From Alteromonas profundi (GTDB lineage Bacteria > Pseudomonadota > Gammaproteobacteria > Enterobacterales > Alteromonadaceae): a stretch of 64,000 nucleotides of DNA. Shown piece after piece: positions 10,114 through 20,005 of the stretch; the first letter of the stretch is position 1; each line of letters begins with the position of its first letter. The notes under the pieces were generated by a model. It ran no database searches. It was not told the DNA's origin and worked only from the letters and a program-made list of their open reading frames with translations. Position numbers and translations under genes: made by a program. The DNA lies in contig NZ_JAAAWN010000017.1 in assembly GCF_010500865.1 (NCBI RefSeq), forward strand, positions 1 to 64,000, given 5' to 3'.

Positions 10114-10938
10114 ATGCCATTATTGAAAGCTAAGCCAACTTCTGCCGGTCGTCGTCACGTTGTTCAGGTTACTAACCCTGACCTGCACAAAGGTGCACCG
10201 TACGCACCTTTGCTAGAAAAGAACAGCAAATCTGGCGGTCGTAACAACAATGGTCGTATTACTACGCGTCACATTGGTGGTGGTCATAAGCAACACTATC
10301 GTGTGATCGACTTTAAACGCAACAAAGATGGCGTTCCAGCCAAAGTTGAGCGTTTAGAATATGATCCAAACCGTTCTGCAAACATTGCACTAGTATTGTA
10401 CGCAGATGGTGAACGTCGTTACATTCTGGCTCCAAAGGGTATGAAAGCAGGTGATGCAATCCAGTCTGGTTCGGGTGCTCCGATCAAGTCTGGTAACACA
10501 CTACCTATGCGTAACATCCCTGTAGGTACTGTTGTACACGCAATTGAAATGAAGCCTGGTAAGGGTGCACAAATTGCACGCTCTGCTGGCGCTTACGCTC
10601 AGATCTTAGCACGTGACGGAAACTACGTTACCTTGCGTCTACGTTCTGGCGAAATGCGTAAAGTACTATCTGATTGCCGCGCCACCATTGGTGAAGTGGG
10701 TAATGCAGAACACATGCTTCGTTCACTAGGTAAAGCTGGTGCAACTCGCTGGCGTGGTATCCGTCCTACCGTTCGTGGTGTTGCCATGAACCCGGTTGAT
10801 CACCCACACGGTGGTGGTGAAGGACGTACGTCAGGTGGTCGTCACCCAGTAACTCCTTGGGGTGTTCCTACCAAAGGTAAGAAAACCCGAAGCAACAAGC
10901 GTACTGATAAGCTTATCGTACGTCGTCGAAACAAGTAA
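10114..10938 (+). CDS. rplB: 50S ribosomal protein L2
   Basis: 274 residues, the standard length. L2 is needed for subunit association and peptidyl-transferase activity; the conserved histidine loop is present in [15 protein letters not shown] near the C-terminus, followed by the basic tail [18 protein letters not shown]. It is preceded by AAGGGG and lies 14 bases after rplW in the same operon. Confidence 0.98.
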   Translation: MPLLKAKPTSAGRRHVVQVTNPDLHKGAPYAPLLEKNSKSGGRNNNGRITTRHIGGGHKQHYRVIDFKRNKDGVPAKVERLEYDPNRSANIALVLYADGERRYILAPKGMKAGDAIQSGSGAPIKSGNTLPMRNIPVGTVVHAIEMKPGKGAQIARSAGAYAQILARDGNYVTLRLRSGEMRKVLSDCRATIGEVGNAEHMLRSLGKAGATRWRGIRPTVRGVAMNPVDHPHGGGEGRTSGGRHPVTPWGVPTKGKKTRSNKRTDKLIVRRRNK

Positions 10939-10953
10939 TAGCGAGGATTCACC

Positions 10954-11229
10954 ATGCCACGTTCTCTCAAGAAAGGTCCATTTATTGACCTTCACTTGCT
11001 GAAGAAGGTAGAGGCTGCAGTGGAAAAGAACGACCGTAAACCAATTAAAACTTGGTCTCGTCGTTCTATGATCATCCCAGATATGATTGGGTTGACCATT
11101 GCGGTCCATAACGGTCGCCAACATGTACCTGTCATTATTAGTGACGAAATGGTCGGCCACAAGTTGGGCGAATTTGCGCCAACGCGTACTTACCGCGGCC
11201 ATGTCGCGGATAAGAAAAGCAAACGTTAA
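10954..11229 (+). CDS. rpsS: 30S ribosomal protein S19
   Basis: 91 residues with the invariant start [19 protein letters not shown] and the tail [11 protein letters not shown]19 sits in the head of the 30S subunit with S13 and helps form bridges to the 50S subunit. GCGAGGA lies upstream of the ATG. It follows rplB by 15 bases. Confidence 0.98.
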   Translation: MPRSLKKGPFIDLHLLKKVEAAVEKNDRKPIKTWSRRSMIIPDMIGLTIAVHNGRQHVPVIISDEMVGHKLGEFAPTRTYRGHVADKKSKR

Positions 11230-11241
11230 GGGGTAGGATAA

Positions 11242-11574
11242 ATGGAAGCATTAGCTAAACACCGTTTTGCCCGCACGTCGGCTCAAAAAGCACGCTTGGT
11301 TGCGGATCAAATTCGCGGTTTACACGTTGAGAAAGCTTTAGAAGTTCTTGCGTACAGCCCGAAGAAAAGCGCAGCGCTAGTAAAGAAAGTTTTGGAATCT
11401 GCAATTGCTAACGCAGAGCACAATGAAGGCGCGGATATCGACGAGCTAGTCGTTGCCAAAGTTTTCGTTGACGAAGGTCCAACTATGAAGCGTATCAAGC
11501 CACGTGCTAAAGGCCGTGCTGATCGTATCTTTAAGCGCAGCAGTCACATCACTGTGGTTGTAGCGGATAACTAG
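11242..11574 (+). CDS. rplV: 50S ribosomal protein L22
   Basis: 110 residues beginning [20 protein letters not shown]. The extended beta-hairpin that reaches into the exit tunnel is present in the C-terminal half ([18 protein letters not shown]); in other bacteria, changes there confer macrolide resistance, and none is evident. GGGGTAGGA precedes the ATG. Confidence 0.98.
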
Positions 11575-11583
11575 GAGTAGATA

Positions 11584-12288
11584 ATGGGACAGAAGGTACA
11601 TCCTACAGGTATACGCCTGGGTATCAGCAAACCATGGACTTCTACCTGGTACGCTAATACTGCAGATTATGCAGATAACCTGTATAACGATCATCAGGTA
11701 CGTCAGTATCTGACTAAACAGCTTAAAAACGCTTCACTTTCTAAAATCGTGATTGAGCGTCCTGCTAAGAGCATCCGTGTGACTATTCACACTGCTCGTC
11801 CAGGCGTGGTTATCGGTAAGAAAGGCGAAGACGTAGAAAAGCTACGTAACCACGTATCTAAGCTAGCCGGTGTGCCAGCTCAGATCAACATTGCCGAAGT
11901 ACGCAAGCCAGAGCTAGATGCTCAGCTAGTGGGTGATAGTATCTCTAGCCAGCTAGAGCGTCGTGTAATGTTCCGTCGTGCTATGAAGCGTGCGGTACAA
12001 AATGCAATGCGTCTTGGTGCTAAAGGTATCAAAGTTGAAGTTAGTGGCCGTTTGGGTGGAGCTGAAATCGCTCGTTCTGAATGGTATCGTGAAGGTCGCG
12101 TACCTCTGCACACATTCCGTGCAGATATCGATTACGCAACTTCAGAAGCTGCAACTACCTACGGTATCATCGGCGTAAAAGTATGGATCTTCAAAGGTGA
12201 AGTATTAGGCGGTCTGCCTACAACTCAAGAGCAAGTACCACCTGCTCAACCTAAGAAGAAAGGCCGCAACGCTAAGCGAGAGGGCTAA
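11584..12288 (+). CDS. rpsC: 30S ribosomal protein S3
   Basis: 234 residues beginning [19 protein letters not shown] type II KH domain is visible with its GKKG loop in [13 protein letters not shown], followed by the S3 C-terminal domain ([17 protein letters not shown]). S3 lies at the mRNA entry channel and contributes to mRNA unwinding. The lysine- and proline-rich tail is usual. AGGAG lies before the ATG. Confidence 0.98.
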   Translation: MGQKVHPTGIRLGISKPWTSTWYANTADYADNLYNDHQVRQYLTKQLKNASLSKIVIERPAKSIRVTIHTARPGVVIGKKGEDVEKLRNHVSKLAGVPAQINIAEVRKPELDAQLVGDSISSQLERRVMFRRAMKRAVQNAMRLGAKGIKVEVSGRLGGAEIARSEWYREGRVPLHTFRADIDYATSEAATTYGIIGVKVWIFKGEVLGGLPTTQEQVPPAQPKKKGRNAKREG

Positions 12289-12290
12289 TC

Positions 12291-12704
12291 ATGTTACAAC
12301 CAAAGCGTACGAAATTTCGTAAAATGCATAAAGGTCGTAACCGTGGTCTTGCTATTGCGGGGAGCAAAGTAAGCTTCGGCACTTACGGTCTGAAATCAGT
12401 TGGCCGTGGTCGCATGACTGCACGCCAAATCGAAGCAGCGCGTCGTGCTATGACTCGTCACGTTAAACGTCAAGGTAAAATTTGGATTCGAGTTTTCCCT
12501 GACAAGCCAATTACTGAGAAGCCTCTAGAAGTGCGTCAAGGTAAAGGTAAAGGTAACGTTGAGTACTGGGTATGCCAAATTCAGCCTGGTCGTGTTCTTT
12601 ATGAGATGGAAGGTGTTCCTGAGTCTCTAGCACGCGAAGCGTTTGAACTGGCAGCGGCAAAACTGCCATTTAAGACAACCTTTGTAACTCGGACGGTGAT
12701 GTAA
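12291..12704 (+). CDS. rplP: 50S ribosomal protein L16
   Basis: 137 residues beginning [20 protein letters not shown]16 organises the A-site tRNA region of the 50S subunit. The loop containing the arginine that YcfD hydroxylates in E. coli (near [17 protein letters not shown]) is conserved. The gene starts two bases after the rpsC stop and its last base is the first base of rpmC, so translation is coupled. Confidence 0.98.
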   Translation: MLQPKRTKFRKMHKGRNRGLAIAGSKVSFGTYGLKSVGRGRMTARQIEAARRAMTRHVKRQGKIWIRVFPDKPITEKPLEVRQGKGKGNVEYWVCQIQPGRVLYEMEGVPESLAREAFELAAAKLPFKTTFVTRTVM

Positions 12705-12895
12705 TGAAAGCGACTGAACTGAAAGAAAAAAGCGTAGAAGAGCTGAACGCAGAGTTAATTAACCTGCTACGCGAACAGTTCAACTTGCGCATGCAGCACT
12801 CTACTGGTCAACTTGAAAAGACTGACCAATTGAGAACTGTACGTCGTAACATCGCGCGTGTTAAAACCATTCTGACTCAAAAGGCTGATGCGTAA
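12704..12895 (+). CDS. rpmC: 50S ribosomal protein L29
   Basis: 63 residues, an all-helical protein with the expected leucine pattern and the [11 protein letters not shown] segment. L29 lies next to L23 at the polypeptide exit site. Its start overlaps rplP by one base (TAATG) and its stop overlaps rpsQ in the same way. Confidence 0.97.
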   Translation: MKATELKEKSVEELNAELINLLREQFNLRMQHSTGQLEKTDQLRTVRRNIARVKTILTQKADA

Positions 12896-13152
12896 TGACT
12901 GAGCAAAAAATTCGTACAGTACAAGGTCGTGTGGTTAGCAACAAAATGGATAAAACCATTACTGTTGTAGTTGAACGTTTTGTTAAGCACCCTATCTACG
13001 GGAAGTTCATCAAGCGCTCTACTAAGCTTCACGCCCATGATGAAAGCAACGTATGCAACAAAGGTGACGTAGTAACGATTCGTGAATGTCGCCCATTGTC
13101 TAAAAACAAAAATTGGACTCTAGTTGACGTTGTGGAAAAAGCTGGCGTTTAA
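12895..13152 (+). CDS. rpsQ: 30S ribosomal protein S17
   Basis: 85 residues with an OB fold and the signature [18 protein letters not shown] near the N-terminus. S17 is a primary 16S rRNA binder needed early in 30S assembly. It is the last gene of the operon, as in E. coli, but the spc operon (rplN onward) that normally follows is not here: a strong terminator comes 20 bases after the stop and then LPS genes on the other strand. Confidence 0.98.
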   Translation: MTEQKIRTVQGRVVSNKMDKTITVVVERFVKHPIYGKFIKRSTKLHAHDESNVCNKGDVVTIRECRPLSKNKNWTLVDVVEKAGV

Positions 13153-13172
13153 TCGCTAACTTTTAATACGAT

Positions 13173-13204
13173 AAAAAAAGCCGCTCTTAGTAGCGGCTTT
13201 TTTA
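13173..13204. terminator. Bidirectional terminator of the S10 operon and the LPS transferase unit
   Basis: The stem AAAGCCGCT with AGCGGCTTT (arms ending at 13185 and 13200) has a loop of about six bases, seven A before it and seven T after it. It can stop the ribosomal transcript on the plus strand and the glycosyltransferase transcript on the minus strand. Confidence 0.93.
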
Positions 13205-13207
13205 TAC

Positions 13208-14296
13208 CTAAAGTTTGACGACTTGGTGATAAAGTGAGCTATAGCTTTTAGCCATATGTGCTGGGCTAAAGTGGGTGCTGATATGCTTATAGAGGTTATC
13301 TCCCAGCTTTCTGCAAAGCGCTTCATCATCCAATAAACGTATAATTGCCTCTGACATACCCTCTATATCGCCAGGAGAAATCATAATGCCGGTTTCTTCA
13401 TGTTCTACAATTTCTGGTATTCCCCCTACCGGGCAGGATATAACCGCTTGTTTGCACGCGCCAGCTTGTAACAATATAACGCCCAAACCTTCCGCATAAG
13501 CGGGATGTAATACCATATCAACACAGGGCAAAATTTTGTCTACATGCTGAGTAAAACCGCATAGTTTGATATGGCTAGTGAGCTTGTGTTCATCAATAAG
13601 TGATTGGTAGTAATGCTGCAGCTTACCTTGTCCAAAGAGCAGGCAGGTTACATTAGGATTAAGGTTAATCACTTTTTTCATAGCCAAAATGATATCGGCT
13701 TGGCCTTTTCTTGGGATGAGTTGCGCAAAGTTAGCAATTACTTTGTGATGTTTATCAATAGCGAACTGTTTGTACAACCAGCCTTTGTGACCACAGGGCT
13801 CGAAGTCATCTAATTCTACACTTGAATGAATAATAGGCAGCAAGCGAACATCTTCGCAATGCTGTTGTACTACCTTATGCACGCCTTTAGAGATACTGGC
13901 TACGGCGGCATATTGGCGATATTTGTACTTTGCCAACGTGGACTCTTTATTATCGACGCGACGGGTACAAATTGCAGGTATTTTGGTTAGTTTTGCTAAC
14001 AGTGCTCCCCATACATCGGCACCTCTTCGGCTGTGAATATGTAATACGTGGGGTTTTATAGCACTGCAAATGCGCTTCATTCTTATAAAACCAAGTACGT
14101 CCATTTCTCCGCTATAGGCAATAGGATGCTGTTGACAGTTAGCGATAGGGGCGTCGCTAATTTCGCTATCAAGTGGGCATATTAGATGATTCTCAATGGT
14201 CTTGGTTTCGGCCAGTGCGTTTAGCAAGTAGGTTACTTGCTTAGCGCCGCCGTATAGGTGCCTGCCTAGTTCAATGTGTAATATACGTAATTTCAT
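13208..14296 (-). CDS. Family 4 glycosyltransferase, LPS core-type
   Basis: A 362-residue GT-B glycosyltransferase. The N-terminal lobe begins with the donor-loop pattern LHIELGRHLYGGAKQV; the C-terminal lobe has IPRKGQAD and the nucleotide-sugar segment AEGLGVILLQAGACKQ. In the E-x7-E motif of GT4 enzymes the second Glu is Gln here, a substitution found in some active members. It overlaps the upstream heptosyltransferase gene by four bases (ATGA) and has its own AAGGGGA site, so the two form one minus-strand unit. The context (heptosyltransferase, waaA) suggests it adds a sugar to the inner LPS core at the cytoplasmic face; the sugar cannot be told from sequence. Confidence 0.85.
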   Translation of the reverse strand: MKLRILHIELGRHLYGGAKQVTYLLNALAETKTIENHLICPLDSEISDAPIANCQQHPIAYSGEMDVLGFIRMKRICSAIKPHVLHIHSRRGADVWGALLAKLTKIPAICTRRVDNKESTLAKYKYRQYAAVASISKGVHKVVQQHCEDVRLLPIIHSSVELDDFEPCGHKGWLYKQFAIDKHHKVIANFAQLIPRKGQADIILAMKKVINLNPNVTCLLFGQGKLQHYYQSLIDEHKLTSHIKLCGFTQHVDKILPCVDMVLHPAYAEGLGVILLQAGACKQAVISCPVGGIPEIVEHEETGIMISPGDIEGMSEAIIRLLDDEALCRKLGDNLYKHISTHFSPAHMAKSYSSLYHQVVKL

Positions 14297-15327
14297 AAAT
14301 ATCCCCTTATTGCTGAAATTACATGAGTAGGCTCAATTTCACGCATGCAGCTATAAGCCCCTTTACACGTTGGCTTTCGCCTACAAGGTGCGCAGGCTAA
14401 GTTTCTGTAAAGTACCTGGGTATAAGGGCTGTCGGTTTCAGTGTAGGGGCATGTTGAGCCAAACAGCGCAACAGTAGGTATTGAAAAAGCCGTACCTATA
14501 TGGGTAAGACCGGTATCCACGCCAATGAGCACAGCGCAGTGTTTGATGATAGCAATAGACTCAGGCAAGCTGGTGTGCCCTGCTAAACAATGCACATCGG
14601 ACTCACTAAAAGACAAAGCTTGTGCTTCACACTCATCGCCTGGCCCGCCAAGAACAGCGATCGGCGCGCTTGTTAGCTTTCTTAATTCATTAATTAAGCT
14701 TAGCCAGTGTGCTAATGGCCAATGCTTTTGAGGGCGAGTGGTGAAGGGGGCCAGTGCGATGTAAGGAGACGTGATGTTTAGCCGTTGAAGCGAGGCTAAG
14801 GCGTTTTGATTAGCGTTGTAACTAATTTGTATATCGAGTACATAGTCACTGGTGCCGAGCCATTTAGCCAATGCACGATATTCGCTACTTATCATAGTAG
14901 ATACAGGCTTATCGATAGCATGGGTTAAAAGGGCATGGCTATGCTCTTTACTAACAAATCCAATACGCTCTTTTGCGCCACTTAGCCATGCTAGAAAAGC
15001 ACTTTTTAGTAGCCCTTGCGCATCTATCGCAAGCGTAAAACCCTGCGCTCTAAGCTCACTGCGAAAATGCCAGATAGCCTTCAGTAGCGCAAAATAACGT
15101 TTTTTTGAAGCCAATTTTTGCCATGTACTTTTAGGCCAGCAAATAACCTCGTCTACCTGCGAATGATGCCGCACCATGTCTGCATAAGCCGGTTCAATTA
15201 ACCAGGTTACCTTGGCATTGGGCATCGCCCTTTTTATGCTGGACGGGAGACCTGAAGCCATTACAATGTCGCCTATTGCGCTTAGTCTAATTAGTAATAC
15301 GTTTGGCGGAAGGGAAGTTGACGGCAT
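14293..15327 (-). CDS. Family 9 LPS heptosyltransferase, WaaC-like
   Basis: 344 residues of the ADP-heptose:LPS heptosyltransferase family, which transfers L-glycero-D-manno-heptose to the Kdo-lipid A core in the cytoplasm. The N-terminus VLLIRLSAIGDIVMASGLP and the segment LAIDAQGLLKSAFLAWLSG resemble WaaC; the C-terminal lobe has VDTGLTHIGTAFSIPTVALF. A cysteine-rich tail (CAPCRRKPTCKGAYSC) is also seen in many family members. It is the first gene of the minus-strand pair and is divergent from waaA, so an inner-core role is the simplest reading. Heptosyltransferase I versus II is uncertain. Confidence 0.87.
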   Translation of the reverse strand: MPSTSLPPNVLLIRLSAIGDIVMASGLPSSIKRAMPNAKVTWLIEPAYADMVRHHSQVDEVICWPKSTWQKLASKKRYFALLKAIWHFRSELRAQGFTLAIDAQGLLKSAFLAWLSGAKERIGFVSKEHSHALLTHAIDKPVSTMISSEYRALAKWLGTSDYVLDIQISYNANQNALASLQRLNITSPYIALAPFTTRPQKHWPLAHWLSLINELRKLTSAPIAVLGGPGDECEAQALSFSESDVHCLAGHTSLPESIAIIKHCAVLIGVDTGLTHIGTAFSIPTVALFGSTCPYTETDSPYTQVLYRNLACAPCRRKPTCKGAYSCMREIEPTHVISAIRGYL

Positions 15328-15469
15328 AATACTTAGAAGTAGTTTAGAATGCCCTTTAGCTAATCATAAGTTCGCGACACTTTGATTACGGAATTAGCTT
15401 CATATATTTGACGCTTGCGGTGGGTAATGTTACTCACTACCTAGCCTTTCATTAGAGTAAACATTGGTC

Positions 15470-16798
15470 ATGTCAGTGGTAAATAACAAACAATATCGTC
15501 CAACGCTTTTAGAAGATATATGCAGATGGGGATACTCATTTCTTTTAGTTCTCGCTATCCCATTTGCGTTTGTTACCTTAATGCGCCGAGGGCAGACCCG
15601 TAATAAAGATTATAATCGTCGTCGTTTCGAACGTTTTGGATTTGTTTCACACCCTCGTAAAAAAGAAGGCTACCTATTCCACTGTGTTTCGGTAGGGGAA
15701 GTTGTAGCGGCTTCTTGCATAATTAAACGGATAATGCAAGACGAGCCAGATATTCAAATAACAGTTACAACCACTACGCCCACGGGATCGGCCCGGGTAC
15801 AAGATATATTTGGAGATTCGGTACATCATTTCTATCTGCCTTACGATTTACATATGGCAATGGCGGGCATGATTAAGCGCATCAGGCCCAAAGCCGTCTT
15901 TATTACCGAAGTAGAATTATGGCCGAATCTTATCCATGCATGCTGGAAGCGGAATATACCAACCATGGTTGTCAATGCCAGAATGACAGACCGCTCGGCA
16001 AGGCGCTATAAAAAAATCGGTAAGCTTTTTAACCCCATGCTTAATAAGTTGAGTCATGTGTGCGCTCAAGGTAAACGAGATTATGATAATTATTTATTTC
16101 TAGGCATGCCGCAAACACGGCTAACGCTTACCAACAATATAAAGTTCGACCAAGTAGCTTCGTTAACGAATATACCCAATAACTTTTGTGGAATAGAAAA
16201 GGGCAGTTGTCCTGTTTTGGTGGCAGGCAGTACCCATGAGCTAGAAGAACAGATGATGATAGATACATGCTTAAAGCTATGGCCCAAGCATGCTGATTTA
16301 ATACTCGTTATTGTGCCCCGCCACCCAGAACGCTTTGAGCATGTGGCAAAGCTAATTGAAACCAACAAGCTCGATTTTATCCGTACCAGTCAATCAAACC
16401 CCTTTATAAACCATGGGACTAATCGTGGGGCTAAAGGGAAGGTTATTTTGCTAGATGAAATGGGTAAACTTAATCTTGCATATAGCATTGCGACTATTGC
16501 CTTTGTTGGCGGCTCCATTGCGGATAGAGGCGGGCACAATGCGTTGGAGCCCGCAGCGTTTTCCGTGCCTATTCTTATGGGGCCGAATACTTATAACAAC
16601 CCGGTTATTTGTGCCTACTTAAAAGAGCGTGGTGCATTGTACACTTTTGATAATGCAGAGGCGTTTGCAGCGCAGTGTGAATTATGGCTAAGTAAAGAAA
16701 CAGAGCAACGTGCAGCCGGCGGAGCCGGTCGCCAAGTACTTGATGAAAATAAAGGCGCTTTAGACGCAACATTAGCGTGCATTCGCAGCGTAATGTAA
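15470..16798 (+). CDS. waaA: 3-deoxy-D-manno-octulosonic acid (Kdo) transferase
   Basis: Attaches Kdo to lipid IVA at the inner membrane, an essential step of LPS synthesis. About 442 residues: an N-terminal membrane anchor (about residues 15-40), then the GT30 acceptor lobe with FHCVSVGEVVAA and TTTTPTGSARV, FITEVELWPNLIHAC, and the donor lobe with GSTHELEE and FVGGSIADRGGHNALEPA. The ATG at 15470 is chosen; an in-frame TTG at 15464 has slightly better spacing to AGAG (15454-15457), so the start could be two codons earlier. It is divergent from the heptosyltransferase. Confidence 0.93.
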   Translation: MSVVNNKQYRPTLLEDICRWGYSFLLVLAIPFAFVTLMRRGQTRNKDYNRRRFERFGFVSHPRKKEGYLFHCVSVGEVVAASCIIKRIMQDEPDIQITVTTTTPTGSARVQDIFGDSVHHFYLPYDLHMAMAGMIKRIRPKAVFITEVELWPNLIHACWKRNIPTMVVNARMTDRSARRYKKIGKLFNPMLNKLSHVCAQGKRDYDNYLFLGMPQTRLTLTNNIKFDQVASLTNIPNNFCGIEKGSCPVLVAGSTHELEEQMMIDTCLKLWPKHADLILVIVPRHPERFEHVAKLIETNKLDFIRTSQSNPFINHGTNRGAKGKVILLDEMGKLNLAYSIATIAFVGGSIADRGGHNALEPAAFSVPILMGPNTYNNPVICAYLKERGALYTFDNAEAFAAQCELWLSKETEQRAAGGAGRQVLDENKGALDATLACIRSVM

Positions 16799-17014
16799 GT
16801 TTTTTTACGTATGATCTACACATGATCACTGCAGATAGGGTGAAAATTGGTCACCAAAGCGGTGCGGGTATGCACCAATCAGCTGCAGTAGATAGGACTT
16901 ATCTCTCTGTTATACTTTAGTTTAATTTTAAGTGTTTGTTATATAAGAGTTTTGCAATGTTGGCCCGCCCATTGCTATTATACCGTCGACGGCGTAGTTA
17001 TGGTAAAATTCAAA
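16799..17014. other. Intergenic region after waaA
   Basis: No gene seen. It contains a small hairpin (GGTGC-GGGTAT-GCACC near 16861-16876) and two similar words (CTGCAGATAGG and CTGCAGTAGATAGG, about 50 bases apart). No clear terminator of waaA is visible. Confidence 0.4.
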
Positions 17015-17096
17015 CAATAAAACCCCGCTTAAGAGGGTCACCAAACTACACGTTTTCCAGGGAGAGGCACCCTGCCATTTGGCGGGGTGCTTTCTT
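17015..17096. ncRNA. Candidate structured RNA element or 3' UTR structure
   Basis: A GC-rich block in an AT-rich gap. GCACCCTGCC (17067-17076) pairs with GGCGGGGTGC (17081-17090) with an ATTT loop and one G-T pair, followed by TTTCTT, so it would work as a plus-strand terminator. An upstream ACCCCGC (about 17023-17029) can compete for the same GCGGGGT. On the minus strand the block lies about 12 bases after the antiporter gene and could be its 3' end. I do not recognise an RNA family; a small RNA and a simple 3' terminator are both possible. Confidence 0.35.
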
Positions 17097-17107
17097 ACAC
17101 AACCTTC

Positions 17108-18910
17108 CTATTCGCTTTTATCTTCTTCGGGCATTATCAAGCTTATAATTCGCCATCCAGACTTAGGTTCGATGCTATTTCCATTAATAAAGGTGTAGCT
17201 TTTCCCTTCTTTATCGATAGCCAGAAGAGGAGTCGCTCTATCATTGTATTTACTGGTGTAGTCTTCAAATGAGAACTCTTCGCTTAGTCGTGTTGTCTTA
17301 ACATTCGCTCCTTGATTAACCGCAGTAGCTAAATAGCCATATGTCACGCCTTCATCAAATAGGGTGAGTTTCTGCGCGTATTGCTCGCTTACTTGATGGC
17401 TAGGCCGGGTAGCCTGTTCATTACTGGTAAGAGACCAAACCTTGTTTTTCCCTTGGGTATATTCAAAATGATAAGAAATAAGAGGGTTAAGTTGCTTATA
17501 AGGCGACATTATCAACACTGTACCAAAGCTAGCAATGTCTAGATGCCGTGACGCATGGTCAGACATAGGGTTACCGAAATAAACGGGTATATCCATCATG
17601 CGTGCAGCTCTAATGGCATCCCAGTTAGTATCTGCGACAGTTACCGCAATATCTTGATTTAGCATCTCGCAGGCAAGCATACGGTTGAACTTACTGCCGC
17701 CAAAAATAAGATAAGCTGTGGGGGCGGGGGCGCGTACTTTTAGTAAACTGGCAACGCTGCGAGAGGTCAGGCTTTGCACTACTACGGTAGCAATAATCAC
17801 TAAAAATACCATAGGCACGATAATACCAGCGCCTTCGTAACCTATTTCTTCAAGTTTTAATGAGAACAGCGCTGATACAGCGGCGGCGACAATACCTCGC
17901 GGAGCAATCCAGCTTAATAGTGCTATTTCATTCCACTTTAGCCCTGTGCCAATGGACGATGCGAGTACTGAGAGTGGTCGCGCAATAAACATAATGGCCA
18001 CTACAATGATAACCGCTCCCCATCCTACATCAGCAACAGACTGTAAATTTAATCGCGTGGCTAATAAAATAAATAGGCCTGAAATGAGCAATACACTGAG
18101 GGTTTCTTTAAACTCTAAAATGTCTTCCACTTCCACATTTTTCATGTTTGCCATCACTACGCCAGTTATCGTGACTGCCAATAACCCAGATTCATGTGCG
18201 ACGTAGTTCGATGCCGCAAAGACACCCAAAATAATTGTTAGTACGGCGGTGTTGAGAAGGTAATGAGGGATCCAGTCATTACGCACGCATAAACCCAAAA
18301 GGTATCCGGCTGCCAGCCCTAATACGCTACCAATACCAATCGTTTTACCAAACATTAAGAAGGTATGACTGATGGCATTGCCTTGGGATGCAACGATAAA
18401 CTCAAACACTAAAACTGCAAGCAACGCCCCGATGGGGTCAATAACTATGCCTTCCCAACGTAGGATGTTGGCAAGCTTAGTGTGCGGTCGCACAGTACGT
18501 AGCATAGGGACAATTACTGTTGGCCCCGTTACGGTGACAATGGCGCCAAATAAAAAAGACATCTGCCAGGACAGGTTTAAGCTGTAATGTGCAGCCACAG
18601 CAGCGATACCCCATGTAACCATAACCCCAATACTGCATAAATTGCGCACCATATTTCCATGGCCCGCAATATCTCCAAATTTAAGGGTTAATGAGCCTTC
18701 AAATAAAATAATAGCGACAGATAAGGACACCACGGGAAACAAGAGATCGCCAAATAACGCATCGGCGTCGAGTACCCCAAATACGGGCCCAACTAAAATA
18801 CCTACGATTAAAAGCGGCAATATTGCGGGTAGACGTATCCGATATGCAAGGTACTGACAGCCTATTGACAGTAACCCTACGGCTACGAGTGACATTAATG
18901 GGTCCGACAA
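17108..18910 (-). CDS. CPA1-type Na+/H+ antiporter with C-terminal nucleotide-binding (TrkA-N-like) domain
   Basis: 600 residues. The first 400 or so form about a dozen membrane segments with cation/proton antiporter features (ILFEGSLTLKF, GAIVTVTGPTVIVPML, EGIVIDPIGA and WIAPRGIVAAAVSALFSL). Residues about 405-520 look like a TrkA-N/RCK nucleotide-binding domain (YLIFGGSKFNRMLACEML, then VADTNWDAIRAARMM), probably a regulatory cytoplasmic tail. It should exchange Na+ (or K+) for H+ across the inner membrane and serve pH and salt balance in seawater. The start is TTG at 18910: AAGGA lies seven bases before it, whereas the ATG five codons later has no site. Confidence 0.87.
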   Translation of the reverse strand: MSDPLMSLVAVGLLSIGCQYLAYRIRLPAILPLLIVGILVGPVFGVLDADALFGDLLFPVVSLSVAIILFEGSLTLKFGDIAGHGNMVRNLCSIGVMVTWGIAAVAAHYSLNLSWQMSFLFGAIVTVTGPTVIVPMLRTVRPHTKLANILRWEGIVIDPIGALLAVLVFEFIVASQGNAISHTFLMFGKTIGIGSVLGLAAGYLLGLCVRNDWIPHYLLNTAVLTIILGVFAASNYVAHESGLLAVTITGVVMANMKNVEVEDILEFKETLSVLLISGLFILLATRLNLQSVADVGWGAVIIVVAIMFIARPLSVLASSIGTGLKWNEIALLSWIAPRGIVAAAVSALFSLKLEEIGYEGAGIIVPMVFLVIIATVVVQSLTSRSVASLLKVRAPAPTAYLIFGGSKFNRMLACEMLNQDIAVTVADTNWDAIRAARMMDIPVYFGNPMSDHASRHLDIASFGTVLIMSPYKQLNPLISYHFEYTQGKNKVWSLTSNEQATRPSHQVSEQYAQKLTLFDEGVTYGYLATAVNQGANVKTTRLSEEFSFEDYTSKYNDRATPLLAIDKEGKSYTFINGNSIEPKSGWRIISLIMPEEDKSE

Positions 18911-19116
18911 GGCAAATTCCTTAAAAAACGATTGAGTGACATTCCATCTGGTGGCAGTGCATGAAGATAGCCTCGAGAGCGAGGTTTTACTAATCCTGCA
19001 CTAGTTAAAACTAAGTTTAGACTAAGGCGGATCAAATCGCTTTGAACTACATTGCTATAAATTCTTAATTTGCGTAATCTTTTTATTATCTTCCTTTTTT
19101 GTTGAGCGTGAACATT

Positions 19117-19962
19117 GTGATTCAGCACTTCGTTGGTTTGTGTACATTAGTTGCAACTATTTCTACCATGGGATGTGTATCTGCGTACCCTGAACCCACC
19201 CAACCGTTAACCTTTTCGCCGGTTATTGAATTGCCGCAAGCACTAGAAGAAACCTCTGGATTGTTTTGCACCGACAATGGCCTTTATACATTAAACGACT
19301 CGGGCAACGAGGCCAACGTGTTCGCGTTATCCTACAGTGGGCAAATTCAGCGTACGCTATCGCTCAATCTTACCAATAATGATTGGGAGGCGATCACAGG
19401 AGATGATGACTTTTTATACGTGGCCGATGTAGGCAACAATAAAGGGAAGCGGCAACGCGTGCGTGTGTACAGAGTTGCTCGCAACAATAAAAACGATATT
19501 AAAACCTATACCCTTACTTATACGGGGAATAACCCGCAAAGTAATATGGCCTATGCCCACGATTACGACAGTGAAGCAATGCTTGCCCATAATGGCGAGT
19601 TGTTAATGTTTTCTAAAAGTTGGCGTACCGGTGTGGGCAAGGTATACAAAATACGCGATGATGAAAACCAAGCGCTTTCGCCGTTTGCCGAAATAACCGG
19701 TCTACCAGGGGTTATTACAGGAGTAGATTTTGATAGCACTCGAGCTTTGTATGTTGTTGTTGGCTATAAATCGGACCCTTTCGGTAACTTCTCAACATTT
19801 ATAGCGCAACTTGATAGCGCCTTTAAGCCGATAAATATTTGGCCCCTTGAGCAATATAAGCAGGTAGAAGGCGTATGCGTAGACGCCGCAGGCGATTACT
19901 GGTTTTCTGAAGAAGCCACTGAAGGCCGCAAGGCTTCATTAACACGGGCCCGGCTGCAATAG
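19117..19962 (+). CDS. Exported protein of beta-propeller type, function unknown
   Basis: About 280 residues. The N-terminus is a signal peptide (VGLCTLVATISTMGCVSA); the Cys after Gly could be a lipoprotein site, but the lipobox is poor. The body has repeated strands of the kind seen in beta-propellers: SGLFCTDNGLYTLNDSGNEA, DWEAITGDDDFLYVADVGNNKG, then VEGVCVDAAGDYWFSEEA, which recall SdiA-regulated/YjiK-like and phytase-like propellers. It is probably periplasmic or outer-membrane attached. The start is uncertain: in-frame TTG at 19099 and 19102 and GTG at 19108 and 19117 lack a good ribosome-binding site. No operon partner. Confidence 0.6.
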   Translation: MIQHFVGLCTLVATISTMGCVSAYPEPTQPLTFSPVIELPQALEETSGLFCTDNGLYTLNDSGNEANVFALSYSGQIQRTLSLNLTNNDWEAITGDDDFLYVADVGNNKGKRQRVRVYRVARNNKNDIKTYTLTYTGNNPQSNMAYAHDYDSEAMLAHNGELLMFSKSWRTGVGKVYKIRDDENQALSPFAEITGLPGVITGVDFDSTRALYVVVGYKSDPFGNFSTFIAQLDSAFKPINIWPLEQYKQVEGVCVDAAGDYWFSEEATEGRKASLTRARLQ

Positions 19963-20005
19963 TGCAAAGCCGGTTGCCCATATGTTGGTTACTTTTAGGC
20001 TATGC

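Noticed and set aside
13208..16798. Horizontally acquired O-antigen cluster
   Set aside because: The genes are inner-core LPS genes (Kdo and heptose transferases) that belong to the core genome; composition is like the neighbours.
16936..17148. 70-codon frame after waaA
   Set aside because: It crosses the structured element and the end of the antiporter gene; composition is not protein-like.
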